From Azospirillum brasilense (lineage in GTDB: Bacteria; Pseudomonadota; Alphaproteobacteria; Azospirillales; Azospirillaceae), in contig NZ_VITH01000002.1 in NCBI RefSeq assembly GCF_007827815.1, forward strand, positions 62,001 through 126,000: a stretch of 64,000 nt of DNA. The letters are read 5' to 3'. Shown here piece by piece: positions 1-7,390 of this stretch. A program made the position numbers and the translations under genes. The notes below the pieces were generated by a model, which saw only the letters and a program-made list of their open reading frames with translations, made no database searches and was not told the DNA's origin. Every line of letters begins with the position of its first letter. Position 1 is the stretch's first letter.

Positions 1-166
1 GCATCCCCAGCGTCCAGCGCCAGAAGGCCAGCCCGACCGGCGGCACCTCGCCCGACACAGCGCGGCCCAGGACGGCGTTGCTGGACCAGAACAGCGGCGG
101 CAACATCATCAGGAGCCACGCCTGATCGAACAGGCGGCGGCGGGCGGGGGTGGCGTTTTCGCTCAC
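1..166 (-). CDS. EamA/DMT-family membrane transporter, N-terminal part (cut by window edge)
   Basis: This is the N-terminal 55 codons of a minus-strand gene that runs off the left edge. The peptide starts SENATPARRRLFDQAW and enters a hydrophobic helix containing LLMMLPPLFWSSNAVLGRA. The W-x(n)-N-x-V-x-G-R pattern followed by PP-GLAFWRW is typical of the first helices of EamA (DUF6) drug/metabolite transporters of the inner membrane. The start is read as GTG at 166, because the ATG at 180 meets a stop after five codons. Substrate cannot be told from this fragment. Only the first one or two transmembrane segments are visible. Confidence 0.7.
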   Translation of the reverse strand, partial: MSENATPARRRLFDQAWLLMMLPPLFWSSNAVLGRAVSGEVPPVGLAFWRWTLGM

Positions 167-212
167 GGCTGGCGACTCATCGGACTGGACGCATCAAGGT
201 GGGTTCCGCGAC

Positions 213-626
213 TCAGCCGCGGCGGCGCGGGGAGGCGAAGGGCGAAAGGGGACCATCGCCACGCGCACCATCGCCCCGGGGACCATCACCGCGCGGGCCA
301 TCCGACCGGAAGCTCTCGCTGCGGGAGAAGCCCTCGCGGCGCGGGCGGTCGGCGCGGGGACCGTCACCACGCGGGCCATCGCCACGGGGGCCGCGCCCCT
401 CGCCCCGGGGACCGTCGCCGCGGCCTTCGCGCGGCGGCTTCGGCGGCTGGCGCATCTCCGCGTCCAGCTCGGCGATGCGCTTGACCAGCGCTTCACGGAT
501 CGCCGGGGCCGCGTGGGACTTCAGGGTGGCGAGCTGCTCCTTCAACTGCTGGAGCTGAAGCTGCTTCTGCTCCCGCGTGCGCTTGATGGCGACGTTGTCG
601 GAATGCTGGCCGTCGAAGGCGCGCAT
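213..626 (-). CDS. small basic protein with coiled-coil head and Arg-Gly-Asp-Gly-Pro repeat tail
   Basis: A 137-residue protein of unknown function. The ATG at 626 is chosen because a GAGGA ribosome-binding site lies about 9 nt upstream; longer readings lack one. Residues about 10-60 are charged and Leu/Gln-rich (KRTREQKQLQLQQLKEQLA), a probable helical or coiled-coil segment. From about residue 65 onward the chain is low complexity and built on repeats of GPRGDGPRGD with interspersed Arg/Ser. Such RG-rich tails are often nucleic-acid binding, but that is inference. The repeats also exist as DNA-level 15-nt imperfect tandem units, so length may vary between strains. It sits between the truncated transporter and the glycosyltransferase on the same strand, with no obvious functional link. 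Confidence 0.6.
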   Translation of the reverse strand: MRAFDGQHSDNVAIKRTREQKQLQLQQLKEQLATLKSHAAPAIREALVKRIAELDAEMRQPPKPPREGRGDGPRGEGRGPRGDGPRGDGPRADRPRREGFSRSESFRSDGPRGDGPRGDGARGDGPLSPFASPRRRG

Positions 627-795
627 GAAAAGGTCCTCGTTGCAGAAAATAAGACACCCGCCGCGGCGTCCCAGCGGACGCCCGGTCGGGGAGCGCGGAA
701 TATTGGAAAGGCACCGGCGCCAAAGCAAGCCGGGAGTTTGCTCCGCCTGTGCGATAAAGCGGTTGACGGCGGCGGCCCGGCTCAGGTCGCCCGGA

Positions 796-2367
796 TCACT
801 CTTCCGACGGACGCCCGCTGCGGAACAGCGCCGCCGCCTCGTCGAGATGGTGCGACAGGGCGGCGGCGGCCTCCGCCGGTCCGCTGCGCCGCGACCCTTG
901 GACGCGGGCCTCCTGCGCGGCGGCGGCCAGGGTGGCGGGATCGGCGGCCAGAGCGGCCAGCCGCTCGACGAAGGCGCCGTAGTCGGGGAGGGTGAAGCGC
1001 GGACCGACGACGCTGGCGACGTCGCCGCCGGGAAGCGACAGCGGCACCGCCCCGGCGGCCAGGGCCTCGGCGGCGCTGGCGCCCCCGCCGGTCCGCCGGG
1101 GATTCACATAGGCGTCGCAGACCGCAAGCAGGGCGCCCATGTCCGACACATAGCCCAGGCCGCGCAGCCGCTCGGCGTGGCGTGACGCGGCCAGCCGCCG
1201 GGGCAGGGCGTCGGCGTGCCCGGCGAAGACGGCGACGGCGTGCGGCACGCGGTCGAACAGCGCCTCCAGCATGGCGAGGAAAGCGCCATCCGCCTCCTCG
1301 TCCAGCCGGTTGCCGACAACGGTGCAGACGAAGGCATCCTCCTCCAGCCCGAAGGCGGCGCGCGATCCTTCCTTCCTCGGGGCGGCCCCGGCCAGCGAAT
1401 GCAGGAAGCGGAAGGGACGCCAGGAGCGGGCCAGCGGCCCGTGGTCGGGTGCCGCCCCGCCGCCGAAATCCAGCACGATGTCGGCCAGCGAGAGGGTGGC
1501 CCCGCTGGTGGTCGGGATGCACAGGGTGGGGCGCGCCCCGGCCATCAGGTCGGCCACGACGCACGACCCGCCGAGCGACAGAACGGAGTCGGGATCGAGC
1601 GCCGCGATGGCCTCCAGGAACCAAGCGATCTTTCCGGGGCTGACGCAGGGCTCGACCGAGGACAGCATCCGATAACTGCGCCCGTCCGCCTCGATCCGCT
1701 GGTCGCCGGAAAAGGCGGGCTCCACCGACGCCGCGAAGGAGGGCACGAACAGGCTGTGCACCTCGGCCGGCATGATGTTGGTGTTGAGGATCACCACCTC
1801 CCGCCCGCAGCGCTCCTCCAGCAGGGCAGCGTAGGACAGCAGGTCGCGCGACGGCTGGTGGCGCAGCGACAGGAACTGGTTGGTCACCAGAACGACCCGC
1901 CCGGTGTCCGCTCCCCCGGCTTGGCGGGCGGGTGGGACGACGGCCTGACGGCGGCGGATCTCGTCGAGGATGCGGCGGTAGAAGGGGAATTGCCGATCTT
2001 CGAAGAAGCCGGGTCGGCTCGCCAGGTTCATGCGCATCAAAAAGAGCTGGCGCCCGATGCCGGCGTGGATGTGCAGCAGCCCCTCCAGCCCGGATTGCGC
2101 GATGTTGCCCTCCACCGCGTCGAGCAGTTCGTCGTAATAGCGCAGATCACCGGAGACGGCGGCCATGGCCGACAGCAGCAGGACGGTGTCCGCCCCCGGA
2201 GCCAGTCGGGGCAGTTCGCGCGCGGCCCGCGCCCGCTCGGCCCTGGGCCGGTCGAGAAAGGCCGCGCAGAGCGTCTCGATGGCCTTCAGGTCGTGCCCGC
2301 TCGTCACGGGCCGGCGCAACGCGGCGGCGAGGTCGGTGATAAGGGCGGTGGTGGGCGGTTGGGACAT
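796..2367 (-). CDS. glycosyltransferase with GT-B type C-terminal domain
   Basis: A 523-residue soluble protein starting MSQPPTTALITDL; an in-frame ATG at 2400 is the alternative start. The N-terminal third is helical and not recognised. From about residue 155 a Rossmann-like half begins (GRVVLVTNQFLSLRHQPSRD). The C-terminal half shows the GT-B donor-site pattern: FVCTVVGNRLDEE, then YVSDMGALLAVCDAYVNPRRTGGG and SAAEALAAGAVPLSLPGGD. The Gly-rich turn plus E-A-L-A-x-G-x-P is the usual GT-B nucleotide-sugar site. Acceptor and donor are unknown. The architecture recalls transferases that modify surface or flagellar proteins, but no flagellar or polysaccharide genes flank it here. It lies downstream of the tRNA gene, separated from it by a hairpin. 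Confidence 0.65.
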   Translation of the reverse strand: MSQPPTTALITDLAAALRRPVTSGHDLKAIETLCAAFLDRPRAERARAARELPRLAPGADTVLLLSAMAAVSGDLRYYDELLDAVEGNIAQSGLEGLLHIHAGIGRQLFLMRMNLASRPGFFEDRQFPFYRRILDEIRRRQAVVPPARQAGGADTGRVVLVTNQFLSLRHQPSRDLLSYAALLEERCGREVVILNTNIMPAEVHSLFVPSFAASVEPAFSGDQRIEADGRSYRMLSSVEPCVSPGKIAWFLEAIAALDPDSVLSLGGSCVVADLMAGARPTLCIPTTSGATLSLADIVLDFGGGAAPDHGPLARSWRPFRFLHSLAGAAPRKEGSRAAFGLEEDAFVCTVVGNRLDEEADGAFLAMLEALFDRVPHAVAVFAGHADALPRRLAASRHAERLRGLGYVSDMGALLAVCDAYVNPRRTGGGASAAEALAAGAVPLSLPGGDVASVVGPRFTLPDYGAFVERLAALAADPATLAAAAQEARVQGSRRSGPAEAAAALSHHLDEAAALFRSGRPSEE

Positions 2368-2412
2368 CGGCCGTGCTGGGAAAAGGGCGCGATGAGTCAT
2401 GCCACATATGGA

Positions 2413-2445
2413 AAGGCCCCGGAAGGCGTTACCTTCCAGGGCCTT
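2413..2445 (-). terminator. hairpin terminator just downstream of tRNA-Thr
   Basis: On the minus strand, directly after the tRNA 3' end, the arms AAGGCCC-GGAAGG and CCTTCC-GGGCCTT form a 13-bp stem with one internal mismatch and a five-base loop. The stem is followed by TTTCC. It is placed to end the tRNA transcript before the glycosyltransferase gene. Confidence 0.7.
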
Positions 2446-2449
2446 AGAG

Positions 2450-2524
<75 letters not shown>

Positions 2525-2551
2525 GCCGACGTCGGTGCGTCGTGGGCGCGG

Positions 2552-2580
2552 AAATTAACCGGGGGGGCGGACCGGCGCAA
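2552..2580 (-). promoter_or_regulatory. sigma70-type promoter of tRNA-Thr
   Basis: On the minus strand TTGCGC (2575-2580) and TAATTT (2552-2557) are separated by exactly 17 nt. The -10 box lies about 28 nt before the mature 5' end of the tRNA. Assignment is by sequence match only. Confidence 0.5.
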
Positions 2581-2605
2581 GCGCTTTTTTGGGAGATGGA
2601 TAAAA

Positions 2606-4534
2606 TTATCCTTTCTGGCGGATGACGTCCAAAAAGGGGTCGGCATAACGCTCCAGCTTGCGGGCGCCGACGCCGGGCAGGCGGGCGAAGGCGGCGCGGT
2701 CCGTCGGACGCGTCGCGACCATCTCCAGCAGCGTGCTGTCGTGGAAGATCACGTAGGGCGGCACGCCCTGCGCGCGTGCCAACTCGGTGCGGCAGTCCTT
2801 CAGCGCGTGCCACAGCGCGTCGTCGGCCGGCGACAGGGCACCGCGCGCACCCGCCCGCGACACGCCCTCTCCTGACAAGCCGCTGGAGGAGGCGGAGCCG
2901 CCGCGGGAGACGTGGCGGCGCAGCGCGTCGTGGACGCCGCGGCGATTCTCGACGACTGGGTCCTTGCGCAGCTTCACCGTCTGCTGGCCCTTGATGACCG
3001 GGATGCCCGCGTCGGTCAGGCGGAAGCCGCCATAACCCTCCAGATCGACCGTCAGGTAGCCGGCGGCGACGAGCTGGCGGTAGACCGACTGCCATTCCGC
3101 CTTCGACAGCTCCTTGCCGCAGCCAAAGGTCTTCAGCGCGTCGTGGGCCTGCTGCGCCACCTTCTCCGTGGCGTTGCCCAGCAGCACGTCGATCAGGTGC
3201 CCGGCGCCGTAGCGCTGGCCGGTGCGGTAGACCGCCGACAGGGCCTTCTGCGCGGCGACGGTGCCGTCCCAGGTCTCCACCGGCTCCAGGCAGGTGTCGC
3301 AGTTGCCGCAGGGCGCCTCCAGCGTCTCGCCGAAATAATTCAGCAGCACCTTGCGGCGGCAGGCCGAGGTCTCGCAGAAACCGAGCAGCGCCTCCAGCTT
3401 GGAGCGTTCGACGCGGCGGTGGGAATCGCCGGCCTCCGACTGCTCCAGCATCTGGCGCAGGCCGACCACGTCGGCCATGCCGTAGCTCATCCAGGCGTCG
3501 GCGGGCAGGCCGTCGCGTCCGGCGCGGCCGGTTTCCTGGTAATAGGCTTCCAGGCTCTTGGGCGGGTCGAGGTGGCAGACGAAGCGCACATTCGGCTTGT
3601 CAATGCCCATGCCGAAGGCCACCGTCGCCACCATGACGATGCCCTCGCCCTTGATGAACAGGTCCTGGTTCGCCTCGCGCACCTCCGACGGCAGCCCGGC
3701 GTGGTAGGGCAGCGCCTCCCGCCCCTGCTGGTTCAGCCAGTTGGCGGTGTCCTCCACCTTCGCCCGCGACATGCAATAGATGATGCCGGCGTCCTCGGGG
3801 TGGTTCTCCCGCAGGAAGGCCAGCATCTGCTGGCGCTCGCTCTTCTTCGGGACGACGCGGTAGGTGATGTTGGGCCGGTCGAAGCTGGACAGGAAGACGC
3901 GGGCCTCGGTCAGCCCCAGCTTGTCCTTGATCTCCGCGCGGGTCTGCGCGTCCGCCGTGGCGGTCAGCGCGACGCGCGGCACGGTCGGGTGCCGCTCGTG
4001 CAGGATGGAGAGCTGGAGATACTCGGGCCGGAAATCATGGCCCCACTGGCTGACGCAATGCGCCTCGTCCAGCGCGAACAGGGCGAGCTTGGTGCGGTCC
4101 AGCAGGTCGAGGAAGCGCGGGGTGACCAGACGCTCCGGCGCTACATAGACGAGATCGATCTCGCCGCGGACCATGGCCCGCTCCACCTCGCGCGCCTCGC
4201 CGGCGTCGAGGGAGGAGTTGAGGAAGGCCGCCCGCACGCCCAGCTCGCGCAGCGCCGTCACCTGGTCCCGCATCAGCGCGATCAGCGGAGAGACGACTAC
4301 CGTCACGCCGTCGCGCACCAGAGCCGGCACCTGATAGCACAGCGACTTGCCGCCGCCCGTGGGCATGAGGACGAGCGCGTCGCCGCCACGGATGACGTGG
4401 GCGATGATGTCGGCCTGCTGCCCGCGGAAGGCGGAATAGCCGAAGACCGACCGCAGCACCTCCAGGGCGGGGTTGCCGTCGGGGTCCTGGGCCGGCTCCG
4501 CCGGATGGGCCTTGAAATTGAAGAGCGAGTCCAC
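2606..4534 (-). CDS. recQ: ATP-dependent DNA helicase RecQ
   Basis: A 642-residue 3'-5' DNA helicase of the RecQ family, acting in recombination and stalled-fork repair. Visible motifs: Walker A MPTGGGKS at about 57-64, DEAH box at 156-159, QETGRAGRDG (motif VI) at 333-342, and the RecQ zinc-binding cysteines between about 387 and 415 (C..C....CGNCDTC). The C-terminus carries a winged-helix region and an HRDC domain (ATRPTDRAAFARLPGVG). The protein is slightly longer than E. coli RecQ because of an Ala/Ser-rich insert before HRDC. The start is GTG at 4534; no in-frame ATG precedes it before a stop and no clear ribosome-binding site is seen, so the exact N-terminus is uncertain. It appears to be transcribed alone. 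Confidence 0.95.
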   Translation of the reverse strand: MDSLFNFKAHPAEPAQDPDGNPALEVLRSVFGYSAFRGQQADIIAHVIRGGDALVLMPTGGGKSLCYQVPALVRDGVTVVVSPLIALMRDQVTALRELGVRAAFLNSSLDAGEAREVERAMVRGEIDLVYVAPERLVTPRFLDLLDRTKLALFALDEAHCVSQWGHDFRPEYLQLSILHERHPTVPRVALTATADAQTRAEIKDKLGLTEARVFLSSFDRPNITYRVVPKKSERQQMLAFLRENHPEDAGIIYCMSRAKVEDTANWLNQQGREALPYHAGLPSEVREANQDLFIKGEGIVMVATVAFGMGIDKPNVRFVCHLDPPKSLEAYYQETGRAGRDGLPADAWMSYGMADVVGLRQMLEQSEAGDSHRRVERSKLEALLGFCETSACRRKVLLNYFGETLEAPCGNCDTCLEPVETWDGTVAAQKALSAVYRTGQRYGAGHLIDVLLGNATEKVAQQAHDALKTFGCGKELSKAEWQSVYRQLVAAGYLTVDLEGYGGFRLTDAGIPVIKGQQTVKLRKDPVVENRRGVHDALRRHVSRGGSASSSGLSGEGVSRAGARGALSPADDALWHALKDCRTELARAQGVPPYVIFHDSTLLEMVATRPTDRAAFARLPGVGARKLERYADPFLDVIRQKG

Positions 4535-4757
4535 GCCGATGCGGTTCAGATGCGGGTCCGTCTCTGGACGATTTGGAATCTGGCGTTCGGGTCAGAATCC
4601 GGTGGCCGGGATGCGATCCCGAACGCGACGGCTATGATGTGGCACAGATCACCCGATTCGTGAAGCCGCAATCCGGAAAAGGTGTGGGGACAAGGGTGGC
4701 GCATCGCGCGACGCGGGAAAAACTGTGGCGCGAATGCATCCGATCGTGTGTAAGTGA
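4535..4757. other. intergenic region between recQ and the small ORF
   Basis: This stretch separates the recQ start (minus strand) from the hairpin and small plus-strand ORF. It should contain the recQ promoter and any promoter for the small ORF. No convincing -35/-10 pair, operator or further ORF could be picked out by eye. Confidence 0.4.
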
Positions 4758-4789
4758 AAACGGCGGGTGGACTTGGCCACCCGCCGTTT
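4758..4789 (+). repeat. 13-bp inverted repeat directly before a small ORF
   Basis: AAACGGCGGGTGG (4758-4770) and CCACCCGCCGTTT (4777-4789) are exact inverted repeats around a 6-base loop ACTTGG. The stem is long and G+C-rich but has no downstream T-run. Five nucleotides later comes an AAAGGAG Shine-Dalgarno. It may be an mRNA leader hairpin, an RNA-stability element, or the core of a small RNA. Confidence 0.75.
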
Positions 4790-4806
4790 CGAAAGGAGAA
4801 AGAGGC

Positions 4807-4881
4807 ATGCCAAAAATGCCCTTTTTCCTGGTGCTCCAGTGGCGGCGATGGCGGATCGAAATCCGCATCACCGTCGGCTAA
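4807..4881 (+). CDS. very small ORF (24 residues) with strong ribosome-binding site
   Basis: An ATG at 4807 opens a 24-codon frame encoding MPKMPFFLVL followed by an Arg/Trp-rich QWRRWR and IEIRITVG, then TAA. AAAGGAGAAAGAGG lies 3-14 nt upstream of the ATG, better than most ribosome-binding sites in the window. The peptide is basic with a short hydrophobic start, as in many membrane-associated small proteins. A transcription-attenuation leader role is unlikely because no plus-strand gene follows; the next genes are on the minus strand. Function unknown; whether it is translated is an inference from the Shine-Dalgarno and the hairpin in front. Confidence 0.45.
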   Translation: MPKMPFFLVLQWRRWRIEIRITVG

Positions 4882-4892
4882 GCACTAGGAGC

Positions 4893-4925
4893 GTGCCGGT
4901 GGGTGTTAGCAGCACCTGCCGGCCA
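4893..4925 (-). terminator. imperfect hairpin downstream of mutT
   Basis: TGCCGGTGGGTG and CACCTGCCGGC can pair with a two-base internal mismatch around a short loop. It lies about 50 nt after the mutT stop on the minus strand, between mutT and the small plus-strand ORF. There is no T-run, so it is only a possible transcript end. Confidence 0.3.
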
Positions 4926-4973
4926 CTCCCGACAAGGTAGCGCAATTCCCCCGCGTTGCAAATCCCCAACCGG

Positions 4974-5420
4974 CTACAACAGGTCGCGCAGCATCGCCAC
5001 CAGCGGAACGTCGGCGGGGGGCATGGGATAGTCGCCCATGCGGTTCGGGTAGACCCAGGCGAGCTTCTGTCCCTCCCGCGCCGTCACGTCGCCCTCCCAG
5101 ACACGGCAGACGAACAGCGGCATCAGCAGGTGGAATTTTTCGTAGCTGTGCGAGGCGAAGGTGAAGGGGGCGAGGCAGCTCGCCGCCGTGTCGATGCCCA
5201 GTTCCTCCTTCAGTTCGCGGACCAAGGCGGCTTCCGGGGTCTCGCCCGCGTCGACCTTGCCGCCGGGGAACTCCCACAGCCCGGCCAGAGACTTGCCGGG
5301 CGGGCGCTGGGCCAGCAGGACGCGGCCGTCGGCGTCCACCAGGGCGACCGCGACGACCAGCAGGGTCGGCAGGGAACCGAGGGCCGGGGTGGAGGAGGGA
5401 TCGAAGCAGGCCGGCATCAC
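4974..5420 (-). CDS. mutT: 8-oxo-dGTP diphosphatase MutT (Nudix)
   Basis: A 148-residue cytosolic Nudix hydrolase expected to clear 8-oxo-dGTP from the nucleotide pool and so prevent A:T to C:G transversions. The complete Nudix box, G-x5-E-x7-R-E-U-x-E-E-x-G, lies at residues 53-75 (GGKVDAGETPEAALVREL then KEELG). The spacing RPPGKSLAGLWEFPGGK is diagnostic of the MutT/NudG subgroup rather than ADP-ribose pyrophosphatases. Its start overlaps the end of the acetyltransferase gene by 4 nt, so it is the last gene of an argJ-acetyltransferase-mutT operon, an order common in alphaproteobacteria. Confidence 0.9.
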   Translation of the reverse strand: MMPACFDPSSTPALGSLPTLLVVAVALVDADGRVLLAQRPPGKSLAGLWEFPGGKVDAGETPEAALVRELKEELGIDTAASCLAPFTFASHSYEKFHLLMPLFVCRVWEGDVTAREGQKLAWVYPNRMGDYPMPPADVPLVAMLRDLL

Positions 5421-5935
5421 GCGGTCTCCGAGGTGAGGAACCGCCAGCGTCCGGCGGTCAATTCATAATGGTCGGCATCGTCGAGCGGCGTGAAGCCGAC
5501 CGTCTCCAGCACGCGGCGGGAGCGGTGGTTGTCCGGCGCGGTCCGCGCCCACAGGCGGGGCAGGCCCAGCGCGAAGGCGGCGGGGACGACGGCCCGCAGC
5601 ATCTCCGTGCCATAGCCGATGCCCTGGTGCGGCCGGCCGAGCCAATAGCCGACCTCGCCGTCCGCCAGGATCACCCCGATGCCGCCGACCGGCTGACCAT
5701 CGTCCCTACGGACCGCCAGCAGGTCGAGCGACGCGCGCTCCGCCCGGTTGCGGGCGGCCAGGGCGACCCAGGCGTGCCCGTCCTCCAGGCCGTAAGGGTG
5801 GGGCACGCGGGCGAGCCAGCGCGCCACCTCCCACTCCCCGATCAGCGGCGCGAAACGCTCGACATCCTCCGGGCGGAAGGGGCGGAGCGTCAGCCGCGCC
5901 GTGTCGAGGCGGTCGGGCAGGGGCGCGCCGGTCAT
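5417..5935 (-). CDS. GNAT-family N-acetyltransferase (RimJ/RimL type)
   Basis: A 172-residue acetyl-CoA dependent N-acetyltransferase. The start TARLTLRPFRPEDVERFAPL is the usual opening of RimJ/RimL-like proteins. The acetyl-CoA binding motif A region follows as IGYGTEMLRAVVPAAFALGL, with a C-terminal NHRSRRVLETVGF typical of the family. The substrate may be a ribosomal protein or a small amine; the sequence does not decide. It sits between argJ (28 nt upstream) and mutT (4-nt overlap), so it is co-transcribed with arginine synthesis and nucleotide sanitation without an obvious biochemical link. Confidence 0.85.
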   Translation of the reverse strand: MTGAPLPDRLDTARLTLRPFRPEDVERFAPLIGEWEVARWLARVPHPYGLEDGHAWVALAARNRAERASLDLLAVRRDDGQPVGGIGVILADGEVGYWLGRPHQGIGYGTEMLRAVVPAAFALGLPRLWARTAPDNHRSRRVLETVGFTPLDDADHYELTAGRWRFLTSETA

Positions 5936-5963
5936 GACACCAAGTCCGGTCTCGGCTCCGGCC

Positions 5964-7202
5964 TTAGCTCCGATAAGAGCCGTTGATGTCGATGTAGCCG
6001 TGGGTCAGGTCGCAGGTCCAGACGCGGGATTTGCCGGTGCCGATGCCCAGGTCGATGTGCACGTCGATCTCCTGGCCCTTCATGTGGGCGGCGACCGGCG
6101 CCTCGTCGTAGCCCGGAACCTCCATGCCCTCGGCGCAGATCAGCGTGCCGCCGATGGTGATCTTGATGAGGTCGCGGTCGGCCCGCTCGCCGGCCCGCCC
6201 GATGGCGGCGACGATGCGGCCCCAGTTGGCGTCCTCGCCGGCCAGCGCGGTCTTGACCAGCGGGGAGTTGGCGACGGTGAGCGCAATGCGCTTGGCGGCC
6301 ACGTCGTTCTCGGCGCCGACCAGCGTGATCGAGACGAACTTGGTCGCCCCCTCGCCGTCGCGCACGATCTGCAGCGCGAGGTCGAGCATCACCTCCTCCA
6401 GCGCCTTGCGGAAATCTGCCAGATCCGGCGCCTGGGCGTCGGTCACCGGGGCGTTCCCCGCCTTGCCGGTGGCGAACAGCAGCAGCGTGTCGCTGGTCGA
6501 GGTGTCGCCGTCCACCGTGATGGCGTTGAAGCTGCGCTCGGTGAACTCAGACAGCATGGACTGAAGCGCCGGGGCGGCGATGGCGGCGTCGGTGAAGAGG
6601 AAGCCCAGCATGGTCGCCATGTCCGGGGCGATCATGCCGGAGCCCTTGGCGAAGCCGCTGATCGTCACCGTCGTCCCGCCGATGGCGACCTGACGGGTCG
6701 AGCCCTTGGCAAAGGTGTCGGTGGTCATGATGGCCCGCGCCCCGGCCTCCAGCGCCGCCGAGTCGTCCTTCAGCGCCGGGACCATGCCCGGCAGCACCCT
6801 GGCGATGGCGTCGGCGGCCAGCGGGATGCCGATCACGCCGGTGGAGGCGACGTAGACCTCGTCTGTGGCGCAGCCGGCGATCGTGGCGGCGGCCTCGACC
6901 GTCGCCTGGACGGTGGCGTCGCCGGCCTTGCCGGTGAAGGCGTTGGCGTTGCCGGCGTTGACCACGACCGCGCGGGCCGAGCCGCGGGGCAGACTGTCGC
7001 GGCACCAGATCACCGGGGCGGAGCAGGTCAGCGACTTGGTCAGCACGCCGGCCACCGTCGTGCCCTCGTCGAGCACGGCCAGCATCAGGTCGTCGCGGCC
7101 CTTGTATCGGATGCCGCTGTTGGCGGTGGCGATGCGCACGCCCGCCACGGGCGGGAGCGTCGGGAAGCCGGCGGGTGCCAAGGGGGAGACGGTCGTGGCC
7201 AT
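5964..7202 (-). CDS. argJ: bifunctional ornithine acetyltransferase / N-acetylglutamate synthase ArgJ
   Basis: A 412-residue cytosolic enzyme of the cyclic arginine pathway. It moves the acetyl group from N-acetylornithine to glutamate and, in the bifunctional form, also makes N-acetylglutamate from acetyl-CoA. The autoproteolysis motif ATMLGF places the catalytic Thr at about residue 197, where the precursor splits into alpha and beta chains. VVNAGNANAFTG and SGMIAPDMATML are standard ArgJ signatures, and the length matches the family. It is the first gene of the argJ-acetyltransferase-mutT operon. It ends in a typical C-terminus (CDLTHGYIDINGSYRS). Confidence 0.95.
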   Translation of the reverse strand: MATTVSPLAPAGFPTLPPVAGVRIATANSGIRYKGRDDLMLAVLDEGTTVAGVLTKSLTCSAPVIWCRDSLPRGSARAVVVNAGNANAFTGKAGDATVQATVEAAATIAGCATDEVYVASTGVIGIPLAADAIARVLPGMVPALKDDSAALEAGARAIMTTDTFAKGSTRQVAIGGTTVTISGFAKGSGMIAPDMATMLGFLFTDAAIAAPALQSMLSEFTERSFNAITVDGDTSTSDTLLLFATGKAGNAPVTDAQAPDLADFRKALEEVMLDLALQIVRDGEGATKFVSITLVGAENDVAAKRIALTVANSPLVKTALAGEDANWGRIVAAIGRAGERADRDLIKITIGGTLICAEGMEVPGYDEAPVAAHMKGQEIDVHIDLGIGTGKSRVWTCDLTHGYIDINGSYRS

Positions 7203-7265
7203 GGGGACGGGCTCGTGGGGCTGGTGGAGCGGGGATGTTGGGCGGTGGTTGGGATGCTAGGCGCT

Positions 7266-7378
7266 TGCCCCCTCCCTAACCCTCCCCCGCTTCGCAGGGG
7301 AGGGAATTGTCTCCCTCTCCCGCGCAGCGGGGGAGGGAAGGGGCCCGCGGCGTCAGCCGTGGGAAGGGTGGGGGCAAC
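7266..7378. repeat. REP-like palindromic intergenic repeat
   Basis: Between the argJ start and the parvulin stop lie two nested G+C-rich inverted repeats: CCCTCCCC-CGCTTCGCA-GGGGAGGG and CCCTCTCCCGCGCAGCGGGGGAGGG. They are followed by a run reading GGGGCCCGCGGCGTCAGCCG. The CCTCCC...GGGAGG cores are typical of dispersed intergenic palindromes in Azospirillum and related genomes. Only this copy lies in the window. Confidence 0.6.
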
Positions 7379-7390
7379 CGCTGCCGGACC

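Noticed and set aside
4807-4881. Small ORF as a Trp or branched-chain attenuation leader peptide
   Set aside because: It has two Trp and several Ile codons, but no amino-acid biosynthesis gene follows on the plus strand.
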